64,000 bases of DNA, taken from positions 23,506-87,505 of the forward strand of contig NZ_NPIH01000222.1 of the NCBI RefSeq assembly GCF_012275575.1, in the 5' to 3' direction. Shown here piece after piece: positions 37,115 through 46,479 of the stretch; the stretch's first letter is position 1, and each line of letters starts with the position of its first letter. The DNA is from Paraburkholderia sp. SG-MS1 (GTDB taxonomy: Bacteria > Pseudomonadota > Gammaproteobacteria > Burkholderiales > Burkholderiaceae). The notes under the pieces are model-generated. The model worked only from the letters and a program-made list of their open reading frames with translations. It was not told the origin of the DNA and did not search any database. Position numbers and translations under genes: made by a program.

Positions 37115-38020
37115 ATGGACAGCACAACACTCTCCCAAACGCCCGGTAGCCGGGTCTCCCAGTACATCGCCCTGACGAAGCCGCGCGTCACGCAACTCGC
37201 CGTGTTCTGCGCCGTCATCGGCATGTTCCTGTCCACGCCTGGCATGGTGCCGTGGACCGTGCTGATCGGCGGCACCGTCGGCATCTGGCTGCTGGCCGGT
37301 GCCGCGTTCGCAATCAATTGCCTCGTCGAGCAGAAAATCGACGCAAAGATGCGCCGCACTTCGTGGCGCCCGTCCGCGCGCGGTGAAATCACCACGGCGC
37401 AGATTCTGCTGTTTTCGGCGGTGCTCGGCGGCATCGGCATGTGGACGCTCTACACGTTCGCCAATCCGCTGACCATGTGGCTCACGCTGGCCACCTTCGT
37501 CGGCTATGCGGTCATCTACACGCTGTTGCTCAAGCCGGCTACGCCGCAGAACATCGTGATCGGCGGCGCGTCGGGTGCGATGCCGCCCGCGTTGGGTTGG
37601 GCCGCGGTCACCGGCCACGTGCCAGGCGATGCCTGGATTCTGGTGCTGATCATCTTCGTGTGGACGCCGCCGCATTTCTGGGCGCTCGCGCTGTATCGCC
37701 GCAAGGACTACGAGAACGCCGGCCTGCCGATGCTGCCGAACACGCACGGCGAGAAGTACACGCGTCTGCATATTCTGCTGTACACGGTTATCCTGTTCGC
37801 GGTCACGCTGATGCCGTTCATCTCCGGCATGAGCGGCGTGGTGTACCTTGCCGCAGCCGTGTTGCTGGGCGCCGTGTTTCTCGCGTATGCGTGGAAGATC
37901 TATCGGGAATACTCGGACGATCTGGCGCGCAGCACCTTCCGTTACTCGATCGTCTATCTGTCGCTGCTGTTCGCCGCGCTGCTGATCGACCACTATGCAC
38001 GTGTCCTGATCGGCGCGTAA
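37115..38020 (+). CDS. ctaB: protoheme IX farnesyltransferase (heme O synthase)
   Basis: This 301-aa UbiA-family prenyltransferase has the first Asp-rich site replaced by the family motif [63 protein letters not shown] and NTHGEKYT. It farnesylates heme B to heme O, the substrate for CtaA next door. Same gene as cyoE in E. coli; the order ctaA-ctaB-sco is typical. Confidence 0.96.
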   Translation: MDSTTLSQTPGSRVSQYIALTKPRVTQLAVFCAVIGMFLSTPGMVPWTVLIGGTVGIWLLAGAAFAINCLVEQKIDAKMRRTSWRPSARGEITTAQILLFSAVLGGIGMWTLYTFANPLTMWLTLATFVGYAVIYTLLLKPATPQNIVIGGASGAMPPALGWAAVTGHVPGDAWILVLIIFVWTPPHFWALALYRRKDYENAGLPMLPNTHGEKYTRLHILLYTVILFAVTLMPFISGMSGVVYLAAAVLLGAVFLAYAWKIYREYSDDLARSTFRYSIVYLSLLFAALLIDHYARVLIGA

Positions 38021-38024
38021 TACC

Positions 38025-38642
38025 ATGCTCACAAACCGCTTCGCGCGCGTCGCGCGTGCCGCCGTGATCGCTTGCGCGCTAGGCGGCGCGATGCTGGTGG
38101 CGGGCTGCGGCAAGCAGCCGCCGGCGTTCACCAATCTCGACATCACGGGCAATACCCAATTCGCGAGCGATTTCTCGCTGCCTGACACGTCCGGCAAAAT
38201 CCGCACGATGGCGGATTACAAGGGCAAGGTGGTGGTGCTGTTCTTCGGCTATACGCATTGTCCGGACGTTTGCCCAACCACCATGGCCGAACTCTCGCAA
38301 GCGTTGCAGCAACTCGGCCCCGCAGACGCGAAGCGCGTGCAGGTACTGTTCGTCACCGTCGACCCCGAGCGTGATACGCCGCAATTGCTGGGGCAATACG
38401 TACCCGCGTTCAATCCGACTTTCGTCGGCTTGCGTCCCGCCGACGAGGCGCAACTCGCCAAGCTCGCGAAAGACTTCCGCGTCTATTACGCGAAGGTGCC
38501 GGGCAAGACGCCCGACAGCTACACGATGGATCACACGGCCGCGAGCTATGTGTTCGACACGCAGGGCAAGCTGCGTCTGTTCGCGCGCGACGGCCAGGGC
38601 GCCACGCCGTGGGTGCACGATATCAAGCTGCTGCTCGACTGA
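38025..38642 (+). CDS. SCO1/SenC/PrrC family copper chaperone
   Basis: This 205-aa lipoprotein (lipobox GGAMLVAGCGK) has the thioredoxin-like Sco fold: GKVVVLFFGYTHCPDVCPTTMAEL with the CxxxC copper site, VDPERDTP, and the distal copper histidine in DHTAASYVFD. It supplies copper to the CuA site of CoxB. It follows ctaB by only 4 bp, ending the oxidase cluster. Confidence 0.95.
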   Translation: MLTNRFARVARAAVIACALGGAMLVAGCGKQPPAFTNLDITGNTQFASDFSLPDTSGKIRTMADYKGKVVVLFFGYTHCPDVCPTTMAELSQALQQLGPADAKRVQVLFVTVDPERDTPQLLGQYVPAFNPTFVGLRPADEAQLAKLAKDFRVYYAKVPGKTPDSYTMDHTAASYVFDTQGKLRLFARDGQGATPWVHDIKLLLD

Positions 38643-38661
38643 GTCGCGGCGCCATCAACAC

Positions 38662-38691
38662 GGGCGCGTGATCGGATCACGCGCCCATTTT
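38662..38691. terminator. palindromic terminator after sco
   Basis: GGGCGCGTGATC and its exact complement around one base (38662-38686), followed by ATTTT, 20 bp after the sco stop. It separates the cox cluster from the convergent YciI gene. Confidence 0.75.
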
Positions 38692-38725
38692 CAACTCCCC
38701 TCGCAGCAACCCATCCAGCCAATTC

Positions 38726-39016
38726 TCAGACCGGCATCGGCAGATGCAACCCCGGTGCGAGACGCGTCGTCTTGAACTCCGTTACTTCGTAACGAGCGAG
38801 CTTCTGCTCGGCGAACGGGTCGCTGGCGAGGATCTGGTCCAGCCTCTCGCGCTCGATGCGCACCGCCAGGATGATGCCGCCGTCGCGTGGCACTTTCGGT
38901 CCGGCGGCGACGAATACCCCCGCGTCGAACTGCTGCGCGAGAAACGCGCGGTGAGCGTCGAGCGCGTCGTCGATGCGTTCGAGCGATGCGGTGTAGATAA
39001 GGTTGATGACGTACAT
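38726..39016 (-). CDS. YciI-like protein
   Basis: This 96-aa dimeric ferredoxin-fold protein starts MYVINLIYTASLERIDDAL, has the conserved HRAFLAQQFDAGVFVAAGPKVP and ends DPFAEQKLARYEVTEFKTTR. It carries the His-Asp type pocket of the YCII family, whose reactions are mostly unknown. The ATG at 39014-39016 is the family start; the ORF is open for six more codons. Confidence 0.88.
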   Translation of the reverse strand: MYVINLIYTASLERIDDALDAHRAFLAQQFDAGVFVAAGPKVPRDGGIILAVRIERERLDQILASDPFAEQKLARYEVTEFKTTRLAPGLHLPMPV

Positions 39017-39261
39017 GAGCGATCTCGCAGGCAATTGAACGAGCCGCGCGCATTTGCGCTCGCGGCTGCGACCTTGAATTATGGGTCAGCGAGCGCTTTA
39101 TTGCGTGAGTCCTCATGCGCGCGCCGCCGTGCAGCGCAGCCAGGTCCCTCAAGTTGGCCGGCTGGCATGCCGATATAACTCAGGCAATCGTTTGCGCTTC
39201 GCGCGCGGCAACACGCTCGCGAAGCGGATCGCAGACGAATCACACGAGAGAGACCACAACA

Positions 39262-41115
39262 ATGAGCAGGATGAGTTTGAATCGCAAACTATGGCTGTCG
39301 CTCGCGCTCGTATGGCTCGGACTGCTTGGGGTCGGCCTGTGGAGCGCGGTCGAAACCCGCAGCACGATGCTGGCCGAGCGCAAGGCGGGCATGGCGAACC
39401 TTGTCGAGGCGGCGCAGGGGGTGGTGAGCGGCTACTACGCGCTGTCGCAGAGCGGCAGAATGAGCGAGGCCGACGCGCAGCGCGAGGCGCTCGCCCGACT
39501 CGCCACGATGCGCTACGGCGAATCTGGCTATCTGTTCGTGATGGACTCGAAGCCGGTCGTGCTGATGCACCCGACGCTGCCGCAAATGACCGGCAAGCCC
39601 GTCGGCGACTTCAAGGACCCGGACGGCAAGCTGCTATACGTGGCGATCGTCGACGCGGCCAAGTCCAGCGGCCGCGGCTTCGCGCAGTATCGCGGGCGCC
39701 TGCCGCACAGCGAAACGGCGGTGCCGAAGATCAGTTACGTGGTGCGGTTCGCGCCGTGGGACTGGAATATCACGAGCGGCGTGTTCATCAAGGACATCGA
39801 CACGGTGTACTACGAAACGCTGCTCGGTCACCTCGTGGTCGTGCTGGTGATCGGCGCGGTCATTTCGCTGGCGATGGTGCTGATCATCCGCAACGTGCGC
39901 GCGAGTCTCGGCGGCGAGCCGGACCAGGCGGCGCGGCTCGCCGCCAGTATTGCGCAGGGCGATCTGACGCACGCGGTGGAGGTTCGCGCGCAGGACACGA
40001 CGAGCATGATGGCCGCGATGCGGGACATGCAGAATCGGTTGCAACGCACGATCGGCGAGATCCGGCGCTCGGCGGAATCGATCGCGTCGGCGACGCAGCA
40101 GATTGCCGCCGGTAACGGCGACCTGTCGCAGCGCACCGAACAGCAGGCGGCGTCGCTGCAGGAGACCGCGGCGAGCATGGAAGAGCTGACCGCGACGGTC
40201 AAGCAGAACGCCGACAACGCGCGCCAGGCGAGCGGGCTCGCTCACAATGCGTCGGAAATCGCGACCCGGGGCAACGACGTCGTGAGCCGCGTGATCGGCA
40301 CGATGGGCGAGATCAACGATAGCTCGCGGCAGATTGCCGACATCATCGGCGTGATCGAAGGGATCGCGTTCCAGACCAATATCCTGGCGTTGAACGCGGC
40401 GGTGGAAGCCGCGCGCGCCGGCGAGCAGGGGCGCGGCTTCGCGGTCGTTGCGGGCGAGGTGCGCAGCCTCGCGCAGCGCTCGGCCACGGCGGCCAAGGAG
40501 ATCAAGCAGTTGATCGGCGCATCGGTGGAGCGCGTGCACAACGGGTCGACGCTGGTGCAGCAGGCCGGTGCGACCATGGGCGAGATTCTGCACGCGGTGC
40601 AGCGCGTGACCGACATCATGGGCGAAATCGCGGCGGCGTCCGAGGAGCAGAGCAGTGGCATCTCGCAGGTCGGCCGCGCCGTCACGCAGATGGACGAAGT
40701 GACGCAGCAGAATGCCGCGCTGGTCGAACAGGCCGCGGCTGCGGCGGCATCGTTGCAGGACCAGGCCGGGCGTCTGCGCGATACGGTGAGCGCGTTTCGT
40801 GTGAACGGCGGTGGGAGTGGGGCGGTGGACGCGGCTGAACGAGCGGTTGCGGGGCGGCGGCGTGAAGCGGCACCAGCAGCGCTTGCAGGGGCGGCACCGG
40901 ACGGCAGCGCTGCGGCTCAGGCCAAGGACGCGCCCATACGCGCCGAGCCGAAATTGACCACGCCGGCTTCGGCCACCAGTTCGGCGAGAACCGCATCGGC
41001 TGCATTGACCGCATCGACTGTGAACGCCAAGGCCGCCACCCGTGCGTCCGGTGCTTCGGCAAGGCCCGCTTCCGTAAGCACCAGCACCTCCGGCGACGAC
41101 TGGACCACCTTCTAA
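39262..41115 (+). CDS. methyl-accepting chemotaxis protein with single Cache sensor
   Basis: This 617-aa chemoreceptor has an N-terminal helix ([21 protein letters not shown]), a periplasmic single-Cache domain ([33 protein letters not shown]), a second helix ([20 protein letters not shown]), HAMP and a cytoplasmic signalling hairpin with the tip [21 protein letters not shown]. The C-terminal ~90 residues are Ala/Ser/Thr-rich and end DDWTTF, resembling the xWxxF pentapeptide that tethers CheR/CheB. ATG 39262 is chosen because it directly precedes the membrane helix. The ligand is unknown. Confidence 0.93.
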   Translation: MSRMSLNRKLWLSLALVWLGLLGVGLWSAVETRSTMLAERKAGMANLVEAAQGVVSGYYALSQSGRMSEADAQREALARLATMRYGESGYLFVMDSKPVVLMHPTLPQMTGKPVGDFKDPDGKLLYVAIVDAAKSSGRGFAQYRGRLPHSETAVPKISYVVRFAPWDWNITSGVFIKDIDTVYYETLLGHLVVVLVIGAVISLAMVLIIRNVRASLGGEPDQAARLAASIAQGDLTHAVEVRAQDTTSMMAAMRDMQNRLQRTIGEIRRSAESIASATQQIAAGNGDLSQRTEQQAASLQETAASMEELTATVKQNADNARQASGLAHNASEIATRGNDVVSRVIGTMGEINDSSRQIADIIGVIEGIAFQTNILALNAAVEAARAGEQGRGFAVVAGEVRSLAQRSATAAKEIKQLIGASVERVHNGSTLVQQAGATMGEILHAVQRVTDIMGEIAAASEEQSSGISQVGRAVTQMDEVTQQNAALVEQAAAAAASLQDQAGRLRDTVSAFRVNGGGSGAVDAAERAVAGRRREAAPAALAGAAPDGSAAAQAKDAPIRAEPKLTTPASATSSARTASAALTASTVNAKAATRASGASARPASVSTSTSGDDWTTF

Positions 41116-41337
41116 TCACTACTCCGGCCGCATACCGCGTTTTCAGCGGATGCGGTCCCGCCGTTCATATGCATACCGATATGCAATCGCGCTATTTCCC
41201 ATCTCGCCGTGCATATGAGACCATTTAGGGCTTGGTTGGCGGCGCTCGCATCCGTGGGCGGCCGCCGGCTTCCACCCGAATCCGACACCGAGCGAAGCAT
41301 CGGTGCGAAATAGTCGATTAGAAACAGCGAGAATCAC
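41116..41337. other. intergenic before the MetQ-like gene with small palindromes
   Basis: This 222-bp region contains TGCATA-CCGA-TATGCA (about 41169-41184) and CACCGA-N8-TCGGTG (about 41289-41308). Either could be an operator or leader hairpin for the binding-protein gene. No promoter with both hexamers was recognised. Confidence 0.35.
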
Positions 41338-42150
41338 ATGCAGCGCAGAACCCTCCTCAAAGCCCTCTCCGCCGTCGTCGCCGGCGCGGCGATCTTCACC
41401 AGCGTCGGCGCCCATGCCGACGACAAGGTGATCAAGGTCGGCACCATCGGCGGCCCGGATGCGCAAATCTGGGAAGTCGTCACCAAGGTGGCGAAGCGCG
41501 AAGGCCTGAACGTGAAGGTCGTCGAATTCAACGATTACGTGCAACCGAACGCCGCGCTCGACGCAGGCGACCTCGACGCGAACAGCTTCCAGCACCAGCC
41601 GTACCTCGACAGCCAGATCAAGCAGCGCGGCTACAAGCTCGTCAACGCCGGTCTCACCTACATCTCGCCGCTGGGCGTCTACTCGAAGAAGCTGAAGTCG
41701 CTGAAGGACCTGCCGCAAGGCGCAAAGGTCGCGGTGCCGAACGATCCGTCGAACGAAAACCGCGCGCTGCTGTTGCTGCAGTCGCAAGGTCTGATCAAGC
41801 TCAAGGCTGGCTCGGGCACGGGCGGCAATAACGCGACGCCGCTCGACATCGCCGCCAATCCGAAGAAGATCAAGTTCATCGAACTCGACGCCGCGCAACT
41901 GCCGCGCTCGCTGTCCGACGTCGACGCGGCCGTGATCAACACGAACTTCGCGCTGGCCGCCGGCCTGCAGCCGACCAAAGACGCGATCGCGCTGGAAGAC
42001 ATCCACAGCCCGTACGCGAACCTGATCGCCGTGCGCGCGCAAGACAAAGACAAGCCGTGGGTGAAGAAGCTGGTCTCGGCTTATCAGTCGGAAGATGTGC
42101 GCCAGTTCATCAAGACCCAGTTCAAGGGTTCGATGGTGCCGTCGTTCTAA
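41338..42150 (+). CDS. MetQ/NlpA-family ABC transporter substrate-binding protein
   Basis: This 270-aa periplasmic protein has a cleavable signal (MQRRTLLKALSAVVAGAAIFTSVGAHA), without a lipobox, then the NlpA fold: GTIGGPDAQIWEVVTKVAK, FNDYVQPNAALDAGDLDANSFQHQPYLD and VAVPNDPSNENRALLLLQ. The family binds methionine or related ligands. No cognate ABC permease or ATPase is adjacent, so it must share a transporter encoded elsewhere. Confidence 0.92.
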   Translation: MQRRTLLKALSAVVAGAAIFTSVGAHADDKVIKVGTIGGPDAQIWEVVTKVAKREGLNVKVVEFNDYVQPNAALDAGDLDANSFQHQPYLDSQIKQRGYKLVNAGLTYISPLGVYSKKLKSLKDLPQGAKVAVPNDPSNENRALLLLQSQGLIKLKAGSGTGGNNATPLDIAANPKKIKFIELDAAQLPRSLSDVDAAVINTNFALAAGLQPTKDAIALEDIHSPYANLIAVRAQDKDKPWVKKLVSAYQSEDVRQFIKTQFKGSMVPSF

Positions 42151-42205
42151 GCGAACGGCACTGAGCGCCCAGGCGCGCGTGGCCATATCCGCCGCGCGTC
42201 TGCTG

Positions 42206-43132
42206 CTACCAGTCCAGTTCCCATCTTTCGATCATCAGATCCTTGCCGAAACGGCGCTCAGCCGTCGTGCCGGCAAGCCTGAACCCGGCGCGCTCGCAAA
42301 GCCGCCGCGGTTCGCCGAGCGAGCTGGCGGTGGTCAGCGTGAGCTTCGTATAACCCGCGCGCCGCGCGAACCGCATCGACTCGCTGAGCAGTTGCGCGCC
42401 GATGCCGAGGCGCTGCACGTCCGGTTCGACCCATAGCAGCCGCACGCCGGCCACCGTCGTCGACACCCCGACGACGCACGCCGACCCGACCACCATACCG
42501 TCCTGTTCGGCGACCCAGCACATCTCGCGCAATGGGTCGTCGCGCTGCGTGTAATCGGCGACCACGCGCGCCAGCAACCCCTCGAACGATCGATCCCAAC
42601 CGTATTGCGCGGCGAACCATTGCGCCTGCCGATACACGAGCCAGCTGCACTCGCCGGCACGCGGCTGCCGCAGTGTCACGAGTTCGTGCTTCGGTTTGTC
42701 GCGCAGCAGCCGCTCGATGAGTTTCATCGCGGTGATCAGCTGCTCCTGCGAGAGCACCGTGAGGCGGCCGAGCAGCGCCGACACTTCGTCGATGGCGGCG
42801 GCGTCGAGCGGGGCGTAGGCCGCGTGGCCAGCCTCGGTGAGGGCGATCAGCGACTGCCGCGCGTCCGACTCGGACGGGCGGCGCGTGATCAGGCGGCGTC
42901 GCTCGAAACTGGTCAGCAGACGGCTGAGATAGCCGCTGTCGAGACCGAGCGCGCGGCCGAGCACGGAGGCGGTCTGCGCACGGCCGCGGGAGAGTTCGTG
43001 CAGCACGCGCACCTCCGTCAGCGAGAACTCGCTCTTCGCCAGATGGTCATGCAATGCGCCAATGTGCTGGGTGTAGAAGCGGTTGAAATGGCGGACGACC
43101 TGAGCGCGCCGCCGCGCTTCGGAATCGGTCAA
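42206..43132 (-). CDS. MarR-type regulator fused to a GNAT acetyltransferase
   Basis: This 308-aa fusion has residues 1-145 as a MarR winged helix (LTEVRVLHELSRGRAQTASVLGRALGLDSGYLSRLL, RLITRRPSESDARQSLIALTEAG) and residues 155-308 as a GNAT domain with the acetyl-CoA loop RLLWVEPDVQRLGIGAQLL. The start is a TTG at 43130-43132 with GGGGAG before it. Fusions of this kind occur in many soil bacteria; the acetylated substrate is unknown. Convergent with the MetQ-like gene. Confidence 0.92.
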   Translation of the reverse strand: MTDSEARRRAQVVRHFNRFYTQHIGALHDHLAKSEFSLTEVRVLHELSRGRAQTASVLGRALGLDSGYLSRLLTSFERRRLITRRPSESDARQSLIALTEAGHAAYAPLDAAAIDEVSALLGRLTVLSQEQLITAMKLIERLLRDKPKHELVTLRQPRAGECSWLVYRQAQWFAAQYGWDRSFEGLLARVVADYTQRDDPLREMCWVAEQDGMVVGSACVVGVSTTVAGVRLLWVEPDVQRLGIGAQLLSESMRFARRAGYTKLTLTTASSLGEPRRLCERAGFRLAGTTAERRFGKDLMIERWELDW

Positions 43133-43505
43133 GTGCGGCTCCCCGGGGATTTTTATGGCTTGGTATCCCGCACTATATTTGAACGGCCGTCGGGAGCAAA
43201 GACACGCCGACCGAGGGTGCGCCGAACTGGTATTAAACAGGTATCAATCAGGACCTGCCATTCGATCAAATTGGCAGCTAGTCAAGACCACGAGAACCCT
43301 TTTCGGGTGGGGTGAGTGCGGGTAAATTCCGATCGTCGAAATGTCCTCCCGGCGGTACCCCGAGACCCGCGTCAGCCTTATCCGGCAAGGCTTTGCGGCC
43401 ATTCGTACCGGCATGGAACCAGTTGGTTGACTGGTATTATGTTGGTTATATAATGGGCTCTCACTTTTCGTAGGCCTATCCGTTCGTGACGGCCGCCGGA
43501 GCCCC
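43133..43505. other. control region before the nag operon
   Basis: This 373-bp gap lies between divergent genes. Besides the promoter at 43427-43454, the plus strand has TGGTAT at 43161-43166, 43228-43233 and 43432-43437 and AGGTAT at 43239-43244, plus a TGGTTAT inside the promoter spacer. These resemble half-sites of GntR/HutC-type operators and may be bound by NagR. Confidence 0.45.
43427..43454 (+). promoter_or_regulatory. sigma-70 promoter of the nag operon
   Basis: TTGACT (43427-43432), 16-bp spacer, TATAAT (43449-43454). One of the TGGTAT elements starts at 43432, inside the promoter, so a bound repressor would block RNA polymerase. Confidence 0.72.
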
Positions 43506-44240
43506 ATGGAAACTCGCTGGTCCGCACTGATGCCTGACGCCCGCAACGTCACGCCGCTCTATTTGCAGCTCGCGCGCAATCTGGCGACGGCGATCCATTG
43601 CGGCGTGTGGTCGGCGGGCGAGGCGCTACCGTCGGAGCGCACGCTGTCGGATGCGATCGGCGTGTCGCGCATCACCGCGCGCAAGGCGATCGAGCTGCTG
43701 GTCGAACAAGGCCTGATCCGGCGCGCACGCGGCGCTGGCAGCTTCATCACGCCGCGCGTCGAAGATCCGCTGTCGCGGCTCACCGGTTTCACGAAGAAGA
43801 TGCAGCAGCGCGGTTTCCGGCCGGATTCCGTGTGGCTCGAGCGCGATATCCGCGCCGCCAACCGCGACGAGCTGGTGCACCTCGGACTGTCGCCCGGCGC
43901 GGCGGTCGCAAGTCTGCGGCGGCTACGGCGCGCGGACGGCATCGTGATGGCGGTCGAGCATTCGGCGCTGCCGGCGTCGATCGTGCCCGACCCCCAGGCC
44001 ATCGGCGTATCGCTTTACAGCTATCTGGAGCAGCGTGGCGCGGCGGTCGTGCGCGCGTTGCAGCACTTCCGGGCGGTCAATGCGTCGAGCGAGATCGCTT
44101 CGCTGATGGACATCGAACCGCGCACGGCGTTGCTGGTCATTACCCGTATCGGCTATAGCGCGGACCAGCGCGCGATCGAACTGACCGATACCTTTTGCCG
44201 CGACGACTATTACGACTTCGTCGCCGAATTGCGCACCTGA
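43506..44240 (+). CDS. nagR: GntR-family (HutC/UTRA) regulator of the nag operon
   Basis: This 244-aa protein has an N-terminal GntR winged helix (LARNLATAIHCGVWSAGEALPSERTLSDAIGVSRITARKAI) and a C-terminal UTRA ligand-binding domain (LLVITRIGYSADQRAIELTDTFCRDDYYDFVAEL). It leads the nagA-nagB2-nagF-nagE genes, so glucosamine 6-phosphate or GlcNAc 6-phosphate is the likely effector and autoregulation is likely. An equivalent name is nagQ/dasR-like. Confidence 0.88.
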   Translation: METRWSALMPDARNVTPLYLQLARNLATAIHCGVWSAGEALPSERTLSDAIGVSRITARKAIELLVEQGLIRRARGAGSFITPRVEDPLSRLTGFTKKMQQRGFRPDSVWLERDIRAANRDELVHLGLSPGAAVASLRRLRRADGIVMAVEHSALPASIVPDPQAIGVSLYSYLEQRGAAVVRALQHFRAVNASSEIASLMDIEPRTALLVITRIGYSADQRAIELTDTFCRDDYYDFVAELRT

Positions 44241-44364
44241 GTTGCGCGTCTGACTTGCCTCAGCCGGTTGCACCGCGAGGCGCGGCCCCGGTGGCCAGCC
44301 GCCGGACGCGGCGCCGGCGAGCGCAAGTCGGCCACACCCGTGTTACGCCTCACCAGGAAGACTC

Positions 44365-45468
44365 ATGCTGACCGGAAACATACTCACCACCGATGGGTGG
44401 ATCCACGGCACGCTCGAATACGAAAACGGCCGCATCACGGCGCTCAGCGGCGAGCGCGTCGATCCGTCGACGAACGATGCGCCGTACATCCTGCCGGGCT
44501 TCATCGATCTGCACGTGCACGGCGGTGGCGGTTCCGACGTGATGGAGGCCGGCGACGCGATCGAAGTCATCGCCCGCACGCATGCGCGCTACGGCACGAC
44601 GAGCCTGCTCGCCACCACGATGACCGCGCCGCGCGACGAACTGATGAACGTGGTCGCCGGGCTCGGCAACAATGCGAAGGTGCGCACGCCGGGGGGCGCG
44701 CGCGTGCTCGGCGTGCATCTGGAAGGGCCGTACATCAACCCCGGCAAGCTCGGCGCCCAACCGGACGCGGCGGTGTCGGCGGTGATGGACGAAGTGCTGA
44801 AGTATCTGTCGATCGCGCCGATCCGCGTGGTCACGCTGGCGCCCGAAATCGCCGGTCATATGGAGATCATCTCCGCGATGGCGGCGCGCGGCGTGCGCGT
44901 GCAGCTCGGCCATTCGCTCGGCACCTACGACGACGCCGTCGCCGCGCTCAAGCACGGCGCGTGCGGCTTCACGCACCTGTTCAACGCGATGTCGCCGCTG
45001 CATCACCGCAACCCTGGGCTGGTGGGCGCGGCGCTCGCGCATGCCGAGTTCGCCGAAATCATTCCCGACCTGCTGCACGTTCATCCAGGCGCGATCCGCG
45101 CCGCGTTGCGCGCGATTCCGCGTCTTTACGTGGTGACGGACAGCACGTCGGCCACCGGCATGCCCGACGGCGAGTACCGCCTCGGCAGCCAGCACGTGAC
45201 GAAGTGCCTGGGCGGTGTGCGTCTCGCCGATGGCACGCTTGCCGGCAGCACCCTGACGATGGATCAGGCGCTGCGCAATCTCGTATCGATCGGCCTGCCG
45301 ATCGCCGACGTATCAAACCGTTTGTCGCGCTATGCCGCCGACTATCTCGGTATCGAGGACCGCGGCCGTATCGCGCGCGGCGCCTGGGCCGATGTGGTCG
45401 TGTTCGATCGTGAACTGGCATTGACCGCGACTTACGTCGAAGGAGAAGCAATTGTCGAATATGCTTAA
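44365..45468 (+). CDS. nagA: N-acetylglucosamine-6-phosphate deacetylase
   Basis: This 367-aa amidohydrolase-fold enzyme has LPGFIDLHVHGGGGSDVMEA, VLGVHLEGPYINPGKLGA (metal-binding Glu), QLGHSLGTYDDAVAAL, FTHLFNAMSPLHHRNPGL and VTDSTSATGMPDGEYRLG (catalytic Asp). It deacetylates GlcNAc-6-P delivered by the PTS permease downstream. Its end overlaps the next gene by 17 bp, indicating coupled translation. Confidence 0.95.
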   Translation: MLTGNILTTDGWIHGTLEYENGRITALSGERVDPSTNDAPYILPGFIDLHVHGGGGSDVMEAGDAIEVIARTHARYGTTSLLATTMTAPRDELMNVVAGLGNNAKVRTPGGARVLGVHLEGPYINPGKLGAQPDAAVSAVMDEVLKYLSIAPIRVVTLAPEIAGHMEIISAMAARGVRVQLGHSLGTYDDAVAALKHGACGFTHLFNAMSPLHHRNPGLVGAALAHAEFAEIIPDLLHVHPGAIRAALRAIPRLYVVTDSTSATGMPDGEYRLGSQHVTKCLGGVRLADGTLAGSTLTMDQALRNLVSIGLPIADVSNRLSRYAADYLGIEDRGRIARGAWADVVVFDRELALTATYVEGEAIVEYA

Positions 45469-46468
45469 GGAGGCGCTGGCGTCCGCTGAAACGGTCGCCG
45501 CGCAACTCGCGGACACCTCGCGCGTCGCGGCGCTCGCTGCGACACTGGCGCAACAGCCGCGCCACGTCGCGCTGACCGTCGCGCGAGGCAGCTCGGACCA
45601 TGCGGCGAGTTACTTCGCATCGCTGACGATGAGCCGCCTCGGCGTGCCGGTCGCATCGCTGCCGATGTCGGTCGCGACGCTGCAACAGGCGCCGCTGCAG
45701 GTGCGCGATCAACTCGCACTGGCGTTCTCGCAATCGGGCAAGAGTCCGGATCTGGTCGGCACGATGCAGGCATTGCGCCAGGCGGGCGCATTGACGGTTG
45801 CCGCCGTGAATGCGCCGAATTCACCTTTGGCCGATGCATGCGAATGGCAACTGCCGCTCGTCGCCGGTCCTGAACTGAGCGTCGCGGCCACCAAGAGCTA
45901 TATCGCGATGCTGTCGATTTCCGCGCAACTGGTCGCGCACTGGCAGAAGGATGCCGAATTGCTCGGCGCGCTGAACTCGCTGCCCGACGCTTTGCAGACC
46001 GCAGGCAAGCTCGACTGGTCGAAGGCCGTGGACGAACTGCGCGGCGTCGAGCGCATGATCGTGATCGGCCGGGGTCTGGGTCTCGCGATCGCGCAGGAAG
46101 CCGCGTTGAAACTGAAGGAAACGTCCGGTATCCAGGCCGAAGCGTTTTCGAGTGCGGAAGTGCGTCACGGTCCGATGGAACTGATCGACCGGGATTATCC
46201 GCTGCTGGTGTTCGCGCCGCGCGGCCCCGAGCAGGCCGGTCTGCTGCAACTCGCCCACGACATGCGGGCGCGCGGCGCGCGCGTGCTGCTCGCCGCACCG
46301 GACGACGTGCCCGAGGCCACCTTGCCGCTGGCCGCCACCGCTCACGCGGCGCTCGACCCGATCGCCGCCATCCTGTCCTTTTACGTGATGGCCGCCGGCC
46401 TTGCCGCCGCGCGCGGGCGCAATCCCGATGCGCCGCGCCATCTCAACAAAGTCACCGAAACTCACTGA
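45452..46468 (+). CDS. nagB: SIS-domain glucosamine-6-phosphate deaminase (NagB-II type)
   Basis: This 338-aa protein has two SIS domains without a glutaminase domain (TVARGSSDHAASYFASLTM; LAFSQSGKSPDLVGTMQALR; IVIGRGLGLAIAQEAALKLKE; FSSAEVRHGPMELI). This is the GlmS-like deaminase that replaces classic NagB, converting GlcN-6-P to fructose 6-P and ammonia. A TTG start at 45452 has AAGGAG 8 nt before it and overlaps nagA; ATG 45461 is an alternative. Confidence 0.88.
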   Translation: MSNMLKEALASAETVAAQLADTSRVAALAATLAQQPRHVALTVARGSSDHAASYFASLTMSRLGVPVASLPMSVATLQQAPLQVRDQLALAFSQSGKSPDLVGTMQALRQAGALTVAAVNAPNSPLADACEWQLPLVAGPELSVAATKSYIAMLSISAQLVAHWQKDAELLGALNSLPDALQTAGKLDWSKAVDELRGVERMIVIGRGLGLAIAQEAALKLKETSGIQAEAFSSAEVRHGPMELIDRDYPLLVFAPRGPEQAGLLQLAHDMRARGARVLLAAPDDVPEATLPLAATAHAALDPIAAILSFYVMAAGLAAARGRNPDAPRHLNKVTETH

Positions 46469-46479
46469 CGAGACATCAG

